A stretch of DNA of 64,000 nucleotides from UBA9611 sp965237595 (lineage in GTDB: Bacteria > Chloroflexota > Dehalococcoidia > Lucifugimonadales > UBA3495), in assembly GCA_965237595.1 (NCBI GenBank), contig CBDEFY010000007.1, positions 682,001 through 746,000 on the forward strand, read 5' to 3'. The translations under genes and the position numbers were made by a program. Shown here piece by piece: positions 34,453 to 43,691 of this stretch (within the stretch, counting starts at the first letter, position 1; every line of letters begins with the position of its first letter). The notes under the pieces were generated by a model. That model was not told where the DNA came from. It was given only the letters and a program-made list of their open reading frames with translations, and ran no database searches.

Positions 34453-34536
34453 GCTCACCCTCCATCAACAACAATAGAGCCGGACGGGCCGATGGCATCG
34501 TAGTACCGGTTAGTTCCAAGTTAACATACCGTGGTC

Positions 34537-34553
34537 TATAATTTACCTATAAT
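34537..34553 (+). promoter_or_regulatory. Two -10 boxes in tandem before the YkvA gene
   Basis: TATAAT occurs at 34537-34542 and again at 34548-34553. Neither has a good -35, so activator help or only one in use is likely. Confidence 0.4.
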
Positions 34554-34587
34554 CTAATCGAAAAGAATACCGGCTTCGAGTACGACC

Positions 34588-34965
34588 ATGTTCCATAGAC
34601 TGGCATTTCCCCTCCTTTATTTCCTGGCCCCCCGGTTGTTGCCCAAGGCCTTCAGATTTGCCCGTCTGGTCTGGCGCCTAACCTTCGACAAGCGGGTCTC
34701 TATCTTCCTGCGGGCGCTGGTGCCCTTGGCCGCCTTGTACATAATCTTTCCCTTTGACTTCATAAAGGACTGGGGGCTCCCATACGGTGTTGGCCGGTTC
34801 GACGACCTCATCATCTCGGGCCTGGCGCTGCTCTTTCTGACCAAGTTGGCGCCGGCCGAAATTGTGGACGAACACATGGGCCGCATCCGGCCGCCGGACC
34901 GGGCCGAGGATAAAGACCCTTCCAAAGTAGTCGACGGCACGAGCAGGCTGATTGACGAAGAGTAG
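34588..34965 (+). CDS. YkvA family (DUF1232) small membrane protein
   Basis: A 125-residue protein with a hydrophobic N-terminal half and the DUF1232 core FLRALVPLAALYIIFPFDFIKDWGLPYGVGRFDDLIISGLALLFLTK, where the PxDxIxD...G..DDL pattern is easily seen. The C-terminus is charged and acidic. Function of the family is unknown. It directly precedes hemW and probably shares its transcript. Confidence 0.82.
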   Translation: MFHRLAFPLLYFLAPRLLPKAFRFARLVWRLTFDKRVSIFLRALVPLAALYIIFPFDFIKDWGLPYGVGRFDDLIISGLALLFLTKLAPAEIVDEHMGRIRPPDRAEDKDPSKVVDGTSRLIDEE

Positions 34966-34993
34966 CGCTCCCCAGATTGTTCCCGCAGCCGGA

Positions 34994-36175
34994 ATGGGAC
35001 TCTACGTCCACGTCCCTTTTTGTAAGACCAAGTGCCCCTACTGCGACTTCAACACCTACCAAGGCATCGAAAATCTGATGGAGCCCTTTCTTCCGGCTCT
35101 GATGACAGAGATCGAATGTTGGGGCGAGACCCTGGCCCATCCAGCCGTCAAGTCGGTCTTCTTCGGCGGCGGTACCCCTTCATACCTGCCCGCCGGTTAC
35201 ATCGAGCAGATCCTCGCTTCGGTTCAAGCATCGTTCCGGGTGAACCCGGCCGCCGAGATTACCATCGAAGCCAACCCCGGCGACCTGGACGCGGTGGCCT
35301 GCGCCAGCATCCTCGGCCAGGGAGTCAACCGCCTGAGCATCGGAGTGCAGAGCCTGGACAATGGTCTGCTGCACCTGTTGGGACGCCGCCATCAAGCTCC
35401 CGAGGCCATCCAGGCGTTCCAGACCGCCCGCCAAGCCGGTTTCGACAACGTCAACTTGGACCTAATGTACGGGCTGCCCAACCAGTCGATGGACCAATGG
35501 CGCCAGACCCTGGATTCGCTGGTCGGCCTGGCCCCGGAGCACATCTCTCTCTACGCCTTGACCCTTGAAGAAGGGACACCCATGCACCGTTGGGTGGAGG
35601 AAGGGAAGATTCCCGAACCCGACCCGGACCTGGCCACCGACATGTACCAGTACGCCCGGGAGTCCCTGGCGACGGCGGGCTACCACCACTATGAGATTTC
35701 CAACTGGTCGCTGCCGGGCAGGGCCTGTGACCATAACTTGGTCTACTGGCAGAATGGCCCATACTTGGGCGTCGGCCCCGGCGCCCATTCCCGTCTGGGA
35801 GACTACCGGTTCTGGACCATCCTCTCGCCCCGGGACTACCTCAACAAAACCTCAAAGTGGGCTGATGAAGGCGTTCAGCCGGTGGATGAGTTGATTGAAC
35901 CCGTGCTTCAGGGAATCCCGACCTTGGGCGCCTGGGAGCATATCGGGATTGAGACCGCCTGCTCGGAGACCATGTTCTTGGGTCTGCGTCTGTTGGACGG
36001 CCTGGACCTGACCGAATCCTCCACTCTGACCGGCGTTGACCTAGCCAAGAAGTTCCAAGCCCCGATCCAAGAATGCATCCAATTGGGGCTGCTGGAGCAG
36101 GACGGTGATTGCCTCCGTCTGACAGAATCGGCCTACCTTATATCTAACCAGGCATTTACCCGGTTCTTGGAGTAG
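34994..36175 (+). CDS. hemW: HemW-like radical SAM heme chaperone
   Basis: A 393-residue member of the HemN/HemW family. GLYVHVPFCKTKCPYCDFNTYQG holds the CxxxCxxC cluster, followed by SVFFGGGTPSYLP, EITIEANPGDLD, GVNRLSIGVQSL and HNLVYWQNGPYLGVGPGAHS. HemW inserts heme into respiratory enzymes rather than oxidising coproporphyrinogen; the missing N-terminal extension of true HemN fits HemW. ATG 34994 is taken; a TTG at 34952 overlapping the previous gene would add 14 residues. A stop-start gap of 15 bases joins it to the DUF6883 gene. Confidence 0.9.
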   Translation: MGLYVHVPFCKTKCPYCDFNTYQGIENLMEPFLPALMTEIECWGETLAHPAVKSVFFGGGTPSYLPAGYIEQILASVQASFRVNPAAEITIEANPGDLDAVACASILGQGVNRLSIGVQSLDNGLLHLLGRRHQAPEAIQAFQTARQAGFDNVNLDLMYGLPNQSMDQWRQTLDSLVGLAPEHISLYALTLEEGTPMHRWVEEGKIPEPDPDLATDMYQYARESLATAGYHHYEISNWSLPGRACDHNLVYWQNGPYLGVGPGAHSRLGDYRFWTILSPRDYLNKTSKWADEGVQPVDELIEPVLQGIPTLGAWEHIGIETACSETMFLGLRLLDGLDLTESSTLTGVDLAKKFQAPIQECIQLGLLEQDGDCLRLTESAYLISNQAFTRFLE

Positions 36176-36190
36176 GGTGTAGACCGAGGG

Positions 36191-36772
36191 ATGAAACTGC
36201 CCAACTTCGAAAACGCAATTGTATCCTCAACTAAATTAGAAGGCTATTTGTTATCAGAGGTTCATCCAGTCGGTAGAGCAAAAGCTCTGTTTCTGAAAAA
36301 TCTGGGGTATGATGATACGGCCCCCCATATCCTGGAGCGGGACCTGCTATCCATTGCCGGGGAAGAGGATGTCTCGCATGTACAGGCATCCGAATACGGT
36401 ACAAAATACATCATTGATGGCATGATTCGGACTCCCAGCGGGGCCACCGTGACGATGCGGCGATTTGGATCGTGGAAACAAATAACCCTCGACCCAGACT
36501 CGTCACGGCCTATCCGGCCTGAATCCCTGGTGGAAGGGGATGGCATGATTAAAGAACTGGACACAGTTGTGCTCACGCACAGCATCAAAGAGCACAACCT
36601 AGAGCAGGGTGACGTTGGAACAGTTGTGCACTGCTATCCTGGAGACAGTTTTGAGGTCGAATTCGTCACTGGAGAGGGAAATACCGCCGCCGTGCTCACT
36701 CTCACCGGCGATGAGATTCGCCCTATGGGCAAAGGCGAGATTCTTCATGCTCGCGAATACACAGTTGCGTGA
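36191..36772 (+). CDS. DUF6883-DUF4926 fusion protein
   Basis: A 193-residue protein in which two small domains often encoded by neighbouring genes are joined. N-terminal part (KLPNFENAIVSSTKLEGYLLSEVHPVGRAKALFLKNLGY) has the DUF6883 pattern; C-terminal part (IKELDTVVLTHSIKEHNLEQGDVGTVVHCYPGDSFEVEFVTGEG) has the DUF4926 pattern. Both are often found near toxin or immunity genes, with no proven activity. It has somewhat lower GC than its neighbours and sits between hemW and selB, 10 bases before the selB start. Confidence 0.7.
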   Translation: MKLPNFENAIVSSTKLEGYLLSEVHPVGRAKALFLKNLGYDDTAPHILERDLLSIAGEEDVSHVQASEYGTKYIIDGMIRTPSGATVTMRRFGSWKQITLDPDSSRPIRPESLVEGDGMIKELDTVVLTHSIKEHNLEQGDVGTVVHCYPGDSFEVEFVTGEGNTAAVLTLTGDEIRPMGKGEILHAREYTVA

Positions 36773-36782
36773 TTGCTGAGCC

Positions 36783-38648
36783 ATGTACGTTATAGGCACT
36801 GCCGGCCACGTGGACCACGGCAAGTCAACCCTGGTAAAGGCACTGACCGACATCGACCCCGACCGCTTTCCCGAAGAGAAAGCCCGGGAGATGACCATCG
36901 ACCTAGGCTTTGCCTGGATGACGCTGCCCAGCGGACGGGAAGTCAGCGTCGTGGACGTTCCCGGCCACGAAAGGTTCATCAAGAACATGCTGGCCGGCGT
37001 GGGCGCCATCGACTTGGCCCTTTTAATCGTCGCCGCAGACGAGAGCGTGATGCCCCAAACCAGGGAGCATCTGGCAATCCTGGACATCCTTCAGATTAAC
37101 CGCGGCCTGGTAGTCGTCACCAAAACCGACCTTGTTGACGAAGAGTTAGTGGAATTAGTCAAAGCCGAGGTCGAAGATACCTTGAAGGGCACGTCCTTCG
37201 AGGGCTGCCCCATGGTCGGCGTCTCCGCCTACACCGGCGACGGCTTGGACGAGCTCAAAGCCACCATTGACGTTATCCTTGACGACACCGAAGCCAGGAA
37301 GGACCTGGGACGGCCTCGCCTTCCCATTGACCGCTGCTTCACAATCTCCGGCTTCGGCACAGTGGTTACCGGCACTCTGATTGACGGTACTTTGACCGTG
37401 GGCCAAGAGATTGAGCTGGCCGGATCAGGACAGCGGGCCAGGGTTAGGGGCCTCCAAAGCCACAAGACCAAGGTGGACGCCACCGACCCCGGCGTGCGGC
37501 TGGCCGTGAACCTCTCCGGCTTGTCGCGGGAACAGGTAGAACGCGGCGAGATATTGACCGTGCCGGGCTGGCTCAAGCCCACCCGCCGGTTGGACGCCCG
37601 CCTGCGCATGGTCAAGAACACCCCCCATTCGTTGAAACACAACGAGGGCATCACCTTCCACCTATTCACCAGCGAGTCGCCGGCGCGGGTCAGACTGCTG
37701 GACGCCGATCGGCTGGCCGCCGGCGAGGAAGGCTGGGTGCAGCTTCTTTTGTCCGAACCACTGCCCGTGGTGAAGGGCGATTTCTTCGTCATACGCTCCT
37801 CGGAATACACTCTGGGTGGCGGCCAGATTGTGGACCCCAGTCCCCGGCGGCGCTACCGGCGGTTCGACAATGACGTTGTGGAACGCCTGATGACCCTGGA
37901 CCAAGGTACCGGCGAAGACATCATCATCAGCATCGCCGAACAGTGGGGCCCCTGCGACTTAACCGCCCTCTCCCAGCGGACCAACCTGGCCCGGGGGGAA
38001 GTGTCGGCTAGGGTGGCCCAGTTGACCCAGGATGGGCATCTGGTGAGCCTGGGCGATTTCGGGACAGACGCCGACGCCGTCGTCTATTCGGCCCAGGGTT
38101 GGCACGTGCTCAAGAGCAAGGTCTCCTCCGCCCTTCAGCTCTACCACACCCAGTACCCGTTGCGGCAGGGCGCCCCGGCCCAGGAGATCCGCAGCCGCTT
38201 GGGCCTCTCCCAGCCGGTCTACCAGCGGGCATTGGCACGGCTAAGCGATGAGCACGTCGTGGCTGATGAGCGGCAATCGCTGCGCCTGCCGGACCATGAA
38301 ATCACCCTGACGCCGAAGATGGAACAAGAGGCGTCCGCCTACTTGAAATCCCTGCAAGAAGACCCCTATTCTCCACCCAGCGACCGCCCGGTGGACGCGG
38401 AACTCCTTGGCGTCCTGATTGAACAGGGCAAGGTTGTCCGGGTAACCGACTCGGTCGTCTTCGACGCGTCGGCCTACCGCGAGATGACCGAACGCATCAT
38501 CCAGCACCTGAAAGACCAAGGCCAGATCACAGTCGCTGAAGCCAGGACCATGTTCGACACCAGCCGCAAATACATCCTTCCCCTTCTGGAACACATGGAC
38601 CAGCAGCAAATCACCCGCCGCACCGGCGACGAAAGAGTTCTAAGGTAG
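36783..38648 (+). CDS. selB: Selenocysteine-specific elongation factor SelB
   Basis: A 621-residue translation factor that brings Sec-tRNA to UGA codons. The GTPase domain has G1 GTAGHVDHGKSTLV, the switch GFAWM, G3 VDVPGHERFI, G4 TKTDLVDEE and the insertion typical of SelB. Domains 2-3 carry the Sec-tRNA region (CFTISGFGTVVTGTLIDG). The C-terminal third (from about residue 380) consists of winged-helix repeats that bind SECIS RNA, ending RKYILPLLEHMDQQQITRR. Together with the UGA gene at 7821 it shows the organism makes selenoproteins. selA, selD and tRNA-Sec are not in the window. Confidence 0.95.
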   Translation: MYVIGTAGHVDHGKSTLVKALTDIDPDRFPEEKAREMTIDLGFAWMTLPSGREVSVVDVPGHERFIKNMLAGVGAIDLALLIVAADESVMPQTREHLAILDILQINRGLVVVTKTDLVDEELVELVKAEVEDTLKGTSFEGCPMVGVSAYTGDGLDELKATIDVILDDTEARKDLGRPRLPIDRCFTISGFGTVVTGTLIDGTLTVGQEIELAGSGQRARVRGLQSHKTKVDATDPGVRLAVNLSGLSREQVERGEILTVPGWLKPTRRLDARLRMVKNTPHSLKHNEGITFHLFTSESPARVRLLDADRLAAGEEGWVQLLLSEPLPVVKGDFFVIRSSEYTLGGGQIVDPSPRRRYRRFDNDVVERLMTLDQGTGEDIIISIAEQWGPCDLTALSQRTNLARGEVSARVAQLTQDGHLVSLGDFGTDADAVVYSAQGWHVLKSKVSSALQLYHTQYPLRQGAPAQEIRSRLGLSQPVYQRALARLSDEHVVADERQSLRLPDHEITLTPKMEQEASAYLKSLQEDPYSPPSDRPVDAELLGVLIEQGKVVRVTDSVVFDASAYREMTERIIQHLKDQGQITVAEARTMFDTSRKYILPLLEHMDQQQITRRTGDERVLR

Positions 38649-38721
38649 GCTTCAGTTGAATCGTAGAGACCCGCAGCAGATCACCCTTAGAAACGCCGGC
38701 GAGCCGGTGAGGTAATCTGAC

Positions 38722-39933
38722 TTGGGACTGGACATGGGACAGACGGTCCTCCAACTTGACCAGCTCACCCGGTCTGCGCGCGGGGCCAGCGATGCCCGGG
38801 AAAAGCGCCTCACGGCCCTGCTCGATGCCGCTGCCGGCGTCGACCCCGGCACCGCCGCCCGGAAGACCTCAGATACCAAACAGCGCCCCTATCTGGCGGC
38901 AGAGGTGGAAGAATCCCTGCTGGGGACCTATCCGCCTCCGGATCCGCCCGGTGACTGGGTGGTGGCCGCAGTCGACGGCTCCCACATCGACGTTGACCGG
39001 CACCTTCCCGTTGCCTGCTACCTCCTGAACTTCGGCGGTTGCGTGTTGACCTACGGCTCCCAGACCGACGCCGCCCTTTTCAGCCATCCCCACCTGGCCA
39101 CCACGCCCGAAGAACTCTACATCTCAGACCCTAAGAACTCGGCCGGAGAGGAGATGATTAGCGGACCGCTCCTGGGCCTGGTGCGCACCGTCAAGGAACT
39201 GGAAACCTTGGCGAACACGGTGGAGCAGTGCCCGCCGGACCTGCCGGTACTGGGACTGGTGGACGGCTCACTGGTGTTGTGGGGGTTGTCCGGACAGGCC
39301 TACCGTCCTTTCGTGACCGATTCCATCGTCGGTGACGGCCTTATCCCGGCCATGCAACGCTTGGAAGCCCTGGCTGAGACTCGCCCCGTCGCCCTGGCCG
39401 CCTACGTGTCCTATCCCCGGAGCACCGAGGCGGTGAACGCCGTGCGTTGCTCCCTCTGTCCCCACGACCTCACCGTCTGCGCTCAGTCATGTAACAACCG
39501 CCGCTCCACCCAGCAGCCCTGCTCCGAGGCCAATGACTTCCTAGACCGGGACCTGTTCCAGAGGTTGCTCGAGCCAGGCTGGCGCTCGCCGGTCTATAAG
39601 ACCGACTCCTCGGTTTCCAGGGATTCCTATGATGAGGACAACAAGGTCTACTTCTTCTACGTGAATGCCGGTGAGGAGATTGGACGGGTCGAGGTCCCGA
39701 AGTGGGTCGCCAAGAACGAGACTCTGCTCTCTCTGGCCCACGGGTTGGTCTGGGACCAATGCCAGCGGGGACAGGGGTACCCGGTGGCCATCTCCGAGTC
39801 CCATGAGCAGGCGGTGGTCAGCGCCGGGGACCGCCGCGTCTTCCGCCGCCTGCTGACCGACTCCCTGGAACGCCAGGGCCTCTCCGCCGCCACCTCGCAG
39901 AAAGACCGCTCAAAGCGCTCGCCTTGGGTATAA
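38722..39933 (+). CDS. NurA-domain nuclease-like protein
   Basis: A 403-residue protein of the NurA family. The core motif WVVAAVDGSHIDVDRHLPVACYLLNFGGCVLTYG carries the catalytic Asp; later LVDGSLVLWGL and the C-terminal YVNAGEEIGRVEVPKWVAKNETLLSLAHGLVWDQCQRGQGYPVAISESHEQAVVS match the RNase H-like fold with its last acidic and His positions. In archaea NurA works with HerA in DNA end resection; no HerA helicase is adjacent here. Four closely spaced Cys (CSLCPHDLTVCAQSC) could bind zinc. TTG 38722 with GAGG nine bases upstream is taken; ATG 38734 is possible. Confidence 0.85.
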   Translation: MGLDMGQTVLQLDQLTRSARGASDAREKRLTALLDAAAGVDPGTAARKTSDTKQRPYLAAEVEESLLGTYPPPDPPGDWVVAAVDGSHIDVDRHLPVACYLLNFGGCVLTYGSQTDAALFSHPHLATTPEELYISDPKNSAGEEMISGPLLGLVRTVKELETLANTVEQCPPDLPVLGLVDGSLVLWGLSGQAYRPFVTDSIVGDGLIPAMQRLEALAETRPVALAAYVSYPRSTEAVNAVRCSLCPHDLTVCAQSCNNRRSTQQPCSEANDFLDRDLFQRLLEPGWRSPVYKTDSSVSRDSYDEDNKVYFFYVNAGEEIGRVEVPKWVAKNETLLSLAHGLVWDQCQRGQGYPVAISESHEQAVVSAGDRRVFRRLLTDSLERQGLSAATSQKDRSKRSPWV

Positions 39934-40066
39934 GCTTAGCCATCGTAGGCTGAACATTCTCTTCCCCCGTATGCGGAAGAAGGTTAGGTCCGACGAAGTC
40001 GCGACTCTCGACGTAGCCGGAGATGGGGGCAACACCCCGCATCTATCAACCTCCAGGAGACTCCCA

Positions 40067-41041
40067 ATGCTGACCACCCGCATCTGCTCACTCTTGGGAA
40101 TCGACTTTCCCATCATCAACGCCCCAATGGACAGGACCGCCACCGCTGCTCTGGCCACTGCTGTCTCAAAAGCCGGTGCCTTCGGAATGATTGGGTCAGG
40201 AGTGAACCAGGACCCGGCCTGGGTCCGGGAGCAGATCCAAGCCGTCAGGGAGAAAACCAATCTCCCTTTCGGAGTAGGGTTCATTTCCTCGGCCCCAGGG
40301 ATAGAGAAAGCCATAGACGCCGCATTGGATGCCAAAGTGGCCGCCGTAAGCCATTCGTTCACCGACCCGACTCCTTTCATAGAGCAAGCCAGGGGTAGCG
40401 GCGTCAAAGTCTTCGCCCAGGTGCAGACGATGACCGACGCCAGAAAGGCAATCGCGGCCGGAGCCGACATAATCATTGCTCAAGGAAGCGAGGCCGGTGG
40501 GCGTACAAGCTATCTAGGAACCCTTTCGTTCGTCCGCGCCGTGGTTAAGATCGCAGGAGACATCCCGGTGGTGGCCGCCGGCGGCATCGCGGACGGCCAT
40601 GGTCTCGCCGCAGCTCTGATGTTGGGAGCCGAGGGCGCCTGGATCGGGACCCGCTTCGTCGCGAGTGTTGAATGGGCCGGTCCGGAGTGGGCGAAAGGCC
40701 AAGTTGTAATCGCCGACGCCGACGACACCATACTTACCAAGGTGTACGACCTGGTTACGGACGCTCCATTTCCCCTTGAAGTTGGTGACCGGGTTATCAA
40801 CAATCGATTCACAGAGACGTGGCACGGACGGGAAGCTGAAATGATGGCGCGCAAAAGCGAACTGAGCGAGGATATCGCCACCGCAATCGCCGCCGGAGAC
40901 GTCACAACCGCTCCGGTCCGGGCTGGCACCGCATCCGGACTCGTCAGCTCCGTGGAGCCGGCGTCTTACATCCTCCGGGAAATCGTCTCACAAGCGGAAG
41001 ACATACTCAGAAACCGTCCGCAGAAATTTCTGGGGGGCTAG
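40067..41041 (+). CDS. Nitronate monooxygenase family protein
   Basis: A 324-residue FMN-binding TIM-barrel of the 2-nitropropane dioxygenase family. ATG 40067 follows AGGAGA. Motifs: LGIDFPIINAPMDRTATAALATAVSKAGAFGMIGSG, ADIIIAQGSEAGGRTSYLGTL (with AQGxEAGGH-like sequence, His replaced by Arg), IPVVAAGGIADGHGLAAALMLGAEGAWIGTRFVAS (phosphate binding). The usual catalytic His in the GGH motif is Arg here, so oxidation of nitronates is not assured; some members are enoyl reductases or unknown. Confidence 0.85.
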   Translation: MLTTRICSLLGIDFPIINAPMDRTATAALATAVSKAGAFGMIGSGVNQDPAWVREQIQAVREKTNLPFGVGFISSAPGIEKAIDAALDAKVAAVSHSFTDPTPFIEQARGSGVKVFAQVQTMTDARKAIAAGADIIIAQGSEAGGRTSYLGTLSFVRAVVKIAGDIPVVAAGGIADGHGLAAALMLGAEGAWIGTRFVASVEWAGPEWAKGQVVIADADDTILTKVYDLVTDAPFPLEVGDRVINNRFTETWHGREAEMMARKSELSEDIATAIAAGDVTTAPVRAGTASGLVSSVEPASYILREIVSQAEDILRNRPQKFLGG

Positions 41042-41048
41042 TGCCTGC

Positions 41049-42251
41049 CTACCTGGTGGGCACGCCCAAATAGTCCGCCAGGTCCTGGACACGGTCGAAA
41101 GTCCCCACGGTCTTGAGAAACTCCTCCGCACTTCCAGTCCCGGCGCGGAGTTCTTTCAACTGGTCCCCTATCGGGCTGATTGAGGCTGCGCCGGTGGCGT
41201 AGGAACCGTGGAAAGCGAAGTAGGCCTGGTTAATCTTGCGGATGAAGCTGCCGTTGTCTTCCAGGAATTGCCGGCGCTCTTTCATATAGGACTCGGCCTC
41301 CTCGATCTTGCCCTCGGCCAACAGTCCTTCGGCGGTCAGCCGCGTCTCCCGCATCTCCGCGTTGAAGTCGAAGCTGTCCGGGTCCGGCGGGTCAGTGGAC
41401 GGTCCACGGCTAACCGCCTGGCCGGTCATGGCGGCGAAAACCTGGTCGCCGATGATTTCCCCGCCGATGGTGGCCGCCGTCTCGTTAAGGGTGGTCATTT
41501 CCGCGTTGTCCCAGAAGTGCTGGCCCAAGGGCTGGAAGAAGAACCAATGATGCAACCACTCGTGGGCTGGGGTTACCAGAGCGTCGTGGAGGTTGCCCGA
41601 CGCCGATACCACACTGGGATAGGTGGCCACACCGCCCGTGCTTACTATTAACGCTGACATCCCGTCTTCTCGGAATATCAGGTCTTCCAGCCGCTCCTTT
41701 TCCAGGTTGGAGATACCGGGTTTCAGCAGGGTGGAACTGACTTGGGCGATGCGGTCCCTGGGGGAGATTATCAACGCCCCCGGAGAGTTGGTGTAAACCG
41801 TGTCAACCGGAGGGAAGATGAGCCCTATCCTGGATGAGAACCCCTCCTGGGAGAGAACCGCGCTTATCTCCGACTCCAGGGTTTCTTCCACACCGGACTG
41901 CATCTCCTTTCGCCGCTGCCCCAATTGCTCAATCTGGTCTTTTATGACCACAGAACCGCTTTCGCCTGACAGCTCCCCTTCCAGGCTCCTGATCTTCGCT
42001 CCCAGATCGAAGAATTCCTGGGCCTGGGCGATACGTTCTTCCCGGGGTGGTTCCGAGTTCCAGGGCAGGATGTCCTGGAACTTGTTCACCCACTTGTCCA
42101 TGAAGTGGTCGACTTCCCAGCGCAGCAGATCGTACTTGTGGGGCGACACCGCAACTTCGCTGGCGGAGGGGCTGTCACTCCCTTGGACCGCGCCCAGCAG
42201 CACCAAGGAGGCGACGGAAAGCAGAAAGAGCCGTTTCACTAACTTGAACAC
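41049..42251 (-). CDS. Secreted putative zinc metallopeptidase
   Basis: A 400-residue protein with an N-terminal signal (KLVKRLFLLSVASLVLLGAVQG) and a zinc motif VTPAHEWLHHWFFFQPLG (HExxH) followed about 27 residues later by LNETAATIGGE (a probable Glu ligand). The helical region before it (residues 60-145) looks like a coiled coil. I do not recognise a named peptidase family. It is 33 bases after the FAD oxidoreductase stop, in the same direction. Confidence 0.75.
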   Translation of the reverse strand: MFKLVKRLFLLSVASLVLLGAVQGSDSPSASEVAVSPHKYDLLRWEVDHFMDKWVNKFQDILPWNSEPPREERIAQAQEFFDLGAKIRSLEGELSGESGSVVIKDQIEQLGQRRKEMQSGVEETLESEISAVLSQEGFSSRIGLIFPPVDTVYTNSPGALIISPRDRIAQVSSTLLKPGISNLEKERLEDLIFREDGMSALIVSTGGVATYPSVVSASGNLHDALVTPAHEWLHHWFFFQPLGQHFWDNAEMTTLNETAATIGGEIIGDQVFAAMTGQAVSRGPSTDPPDPDSFDFNAEMRETRLTAEGLLAEGKIEEAESYMKERRQFLEDNGSFIRKINQAYFAFHGSYATGAASISPIGDQLKELRAGTGSAEEFLKTVGTFDRVQDLADYLGVPTR

Positions 42252-42284
42252 AGATTCTTTTAAACCCGGCTGTGCCGGTGCCGG

Positions 42285-43451
42285 TTAGGCCAGCACCCGG
42301 TAACGGTAGCTGGACTCCATCAGGTCGCCCTCTTGGAAGCGGTTGAATCGGAGCGGCGAGATGTCCACGCTGCTGGCAGCTCCTTGGACGATGAGTTCGG
42401 ACATGGTGACCCCAATCATGGGCGAGAGCTTGAAGCCGTGGCCGCTGAACCCCACGGCGCAGTAGAGCCCTTCAATCCCCGGCACCGCGTCCAAGATTGG
42501 GTGCCAATCCGGCGTCGTGGTGAACAGCCCGGACCAGCCGCCCCTGAAATAAGCGTCGGACATGGCCGGCATCCTGCGGGCCAGCCGGCCCAGGGCACCA
42601 GCCATCACGTCCATGTCCACCCCCTGGTTATACGTCTCCACGTCCACCTCCTCGTCGTCGCCGAAGCCCATCATGGTCAGCGCACTGCCATCGGGCCGGA
42701 AGGAGAAAGACTGAGCAATGTCTCCCACCGTGGGGTGCAGGGGCAGTTTGTCCACCGGACGAGTGAGGGAGGCCACTTGATGACGCACCGGGACCAAGGG
42801 CACGTCCACACCCATCTTGGCCAACACCATCTTGGACCATGGGCCCGCCGCCACCACCGCCACCGGGGTTTCCACCCGGCCTTCGGCGGTGACCACGGCA
42901 TTAACCCGCCCGCCCGAGACCTTAATCTCTGTCGCCGGGTTTCGGAGCACAATCTCGGCCCCCACCTCCCTGGCCCGCGTTCCATATGACGTGGTGACCA
43001 TGTAGGGGTCGGCGTAGCCCGACTGAGGCTCCCAGGCCATGACCTCGTCTTCGCTCACCGACACCATGGGGGCGATGTCCCGCAGGTCATCGGCGGTAAC
43101 CTGCATGGCGTCTATGCCCAGCTCGTACTGCATGGCCACGTTGCGTTCCAGCCCGCCGCGGTCTTCATCTTTCACCACCACCAGATAGCCGGTCTCAACA
43201 AATCCCGACTCGCCGCCCACCCTCTCATCGAAGTGGGTGAAGATGCGAAGGCTTTCCCAGGCCATCTGGGCGGTTACTGGGTTGGAGTAGTGCATCCTGC
43301 AGATGGCTTGAGACCGGCCGGTGGAGCCCGAGCCCAGCACGTCTTTCTCCAGCAGCAGGGTGTCGCTCACGCCCAGACGGCCCAGATTGAACAGGATGCT
43401 GGTCCCAATCACGCCGCCGCCTATAATAACTACGTCAGCCGTCGCTTTCAT
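42285..43451 (-). CDS. FAD-dependent amine oxidoreductase (DAO family)
   Basis: A 388-residue flavoprotein of the DAO/sarcosine oxidase type. Dinucleotide fold ADVVIIGGGVIGTSILFNLGRLG, then LGSGSTGRSQAICRMHYSNP, VAVVAAGPWSKMVLAKMGVDVPLVPVRHQ, and C-terminal GLYCAVGFSGHGFKLSPMIGVTMSELI. These enzymes oxidise secondary or tertiary amino acids such as sarcosine, glycine or proline. Substrate not readable. Upstream lies the divergent cysteine attenuator region. Confidence 0.88.
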   Translation of the reverse strand: MKATADVVIIGGGVIGTSILFNLGRLGVSDTLLLEKDVLGSGSTGRSQAICRMHYSNPVTAQMAWESLRIFTHFDERVGGESGFVETGYLVVVKDEDRGGLERNVAMQYELGIDAMQVTADDLRDIAPMVSVSEDEVMAWEPQSGYADPYMVTTSYGTRAREVGAEIVLRNPATEIKVSGGRVNAVVTAEGRVETPVAVVAAGPWSKMVLAKMGVDVPLVPVRHQVASLTRPVDKLPLHPTVGDIAQSFSFRPDGSALTMMGFGDDEEVDVETYNQGVDMDVMAGALGRLARRMPAMSDAYFRGGWSGLFTTTPDWHPILDAVPGIEGLYCAVGFSGHGFKLSPMIGVTMSELIVQGAASSVDISPLRFNRFQEGDLMESSYRYRVLA

Positions 43452-43585
43452 GGCTTGCTTGTCTCCTGGATGCGCTGCCTCGGCACTGATGACTATACAG
43501 CCATCGCAGTAGTGTGAAAATACCGGTTAACCGCTCGTGAGCGTCTCCTTGATTTCGCCCGATTCTGACCTTCCCTTCACGCCTG

Positions 43586-43614
43586 TTGACAGAGTTTGAG
43601 TGCAGGCGTAGACT
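43586..43614 (+). promoter_or_regulatory. Promoter of the cysteine leader and sulfite reductase
   Basis: A consensus -35 TTGACA (43586-43591) and a -10 TAGACT (43609-43614) are separated by 17 bases. The start point is predicted at 43620-43622, only one to three bases before the ATG of the leader peptide, so that peptide would be made from a leaderless mRNA. Confidence 0.72.
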
Positions 43615-43622
43615 CTATTGAA

Positions 43623-43691
43623 ATGCTTAAGGTGAATGGCAACCCCAGCGTCTGTTGTTGTACCTGTACCTGTGACATAGGGACCGGGTAA
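43623..43691 (+). CDS. Cysteine-rich leader peptide (22 codons)
   Basis: ATG 43623 to TAA 43689-43691. Residues 11-17 are Cys-Cys-Cys-Thr-Cys-Thr-Cys, all Cys codons TGT. It has no ribosome binding site, and the predicted transcription start is next to the ATG, so it is leaderless or nearly so. A terminator follows at 43732-43768, then sulfite reductase. Cys-rich leaderless leader peptides controlling cysteine genes by attenuation are known from mycobacteria; I infer the same here: stalling at Cys codons when cysteine is low should favour read-through. The peptide itself probably has no other job. Confidence 0.8.
   Translation: MLKVNGNPSVCCCTCTCDIGTG

Noticed and set aside
38650..38721. Possible tRNA-Sec between selB and the NurA gene
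   Set aside because: The gap is only 73 bases and shows no T-loop motif or long acceptor stem.
43641..43680. Alternative leader frame with Val/Pro run from ATG 43635
   Set aside because: It overlaps the Cys frame but gives no regulatory amino-acid bias tied to the following genes, and its ATG is farther from the transcription start.
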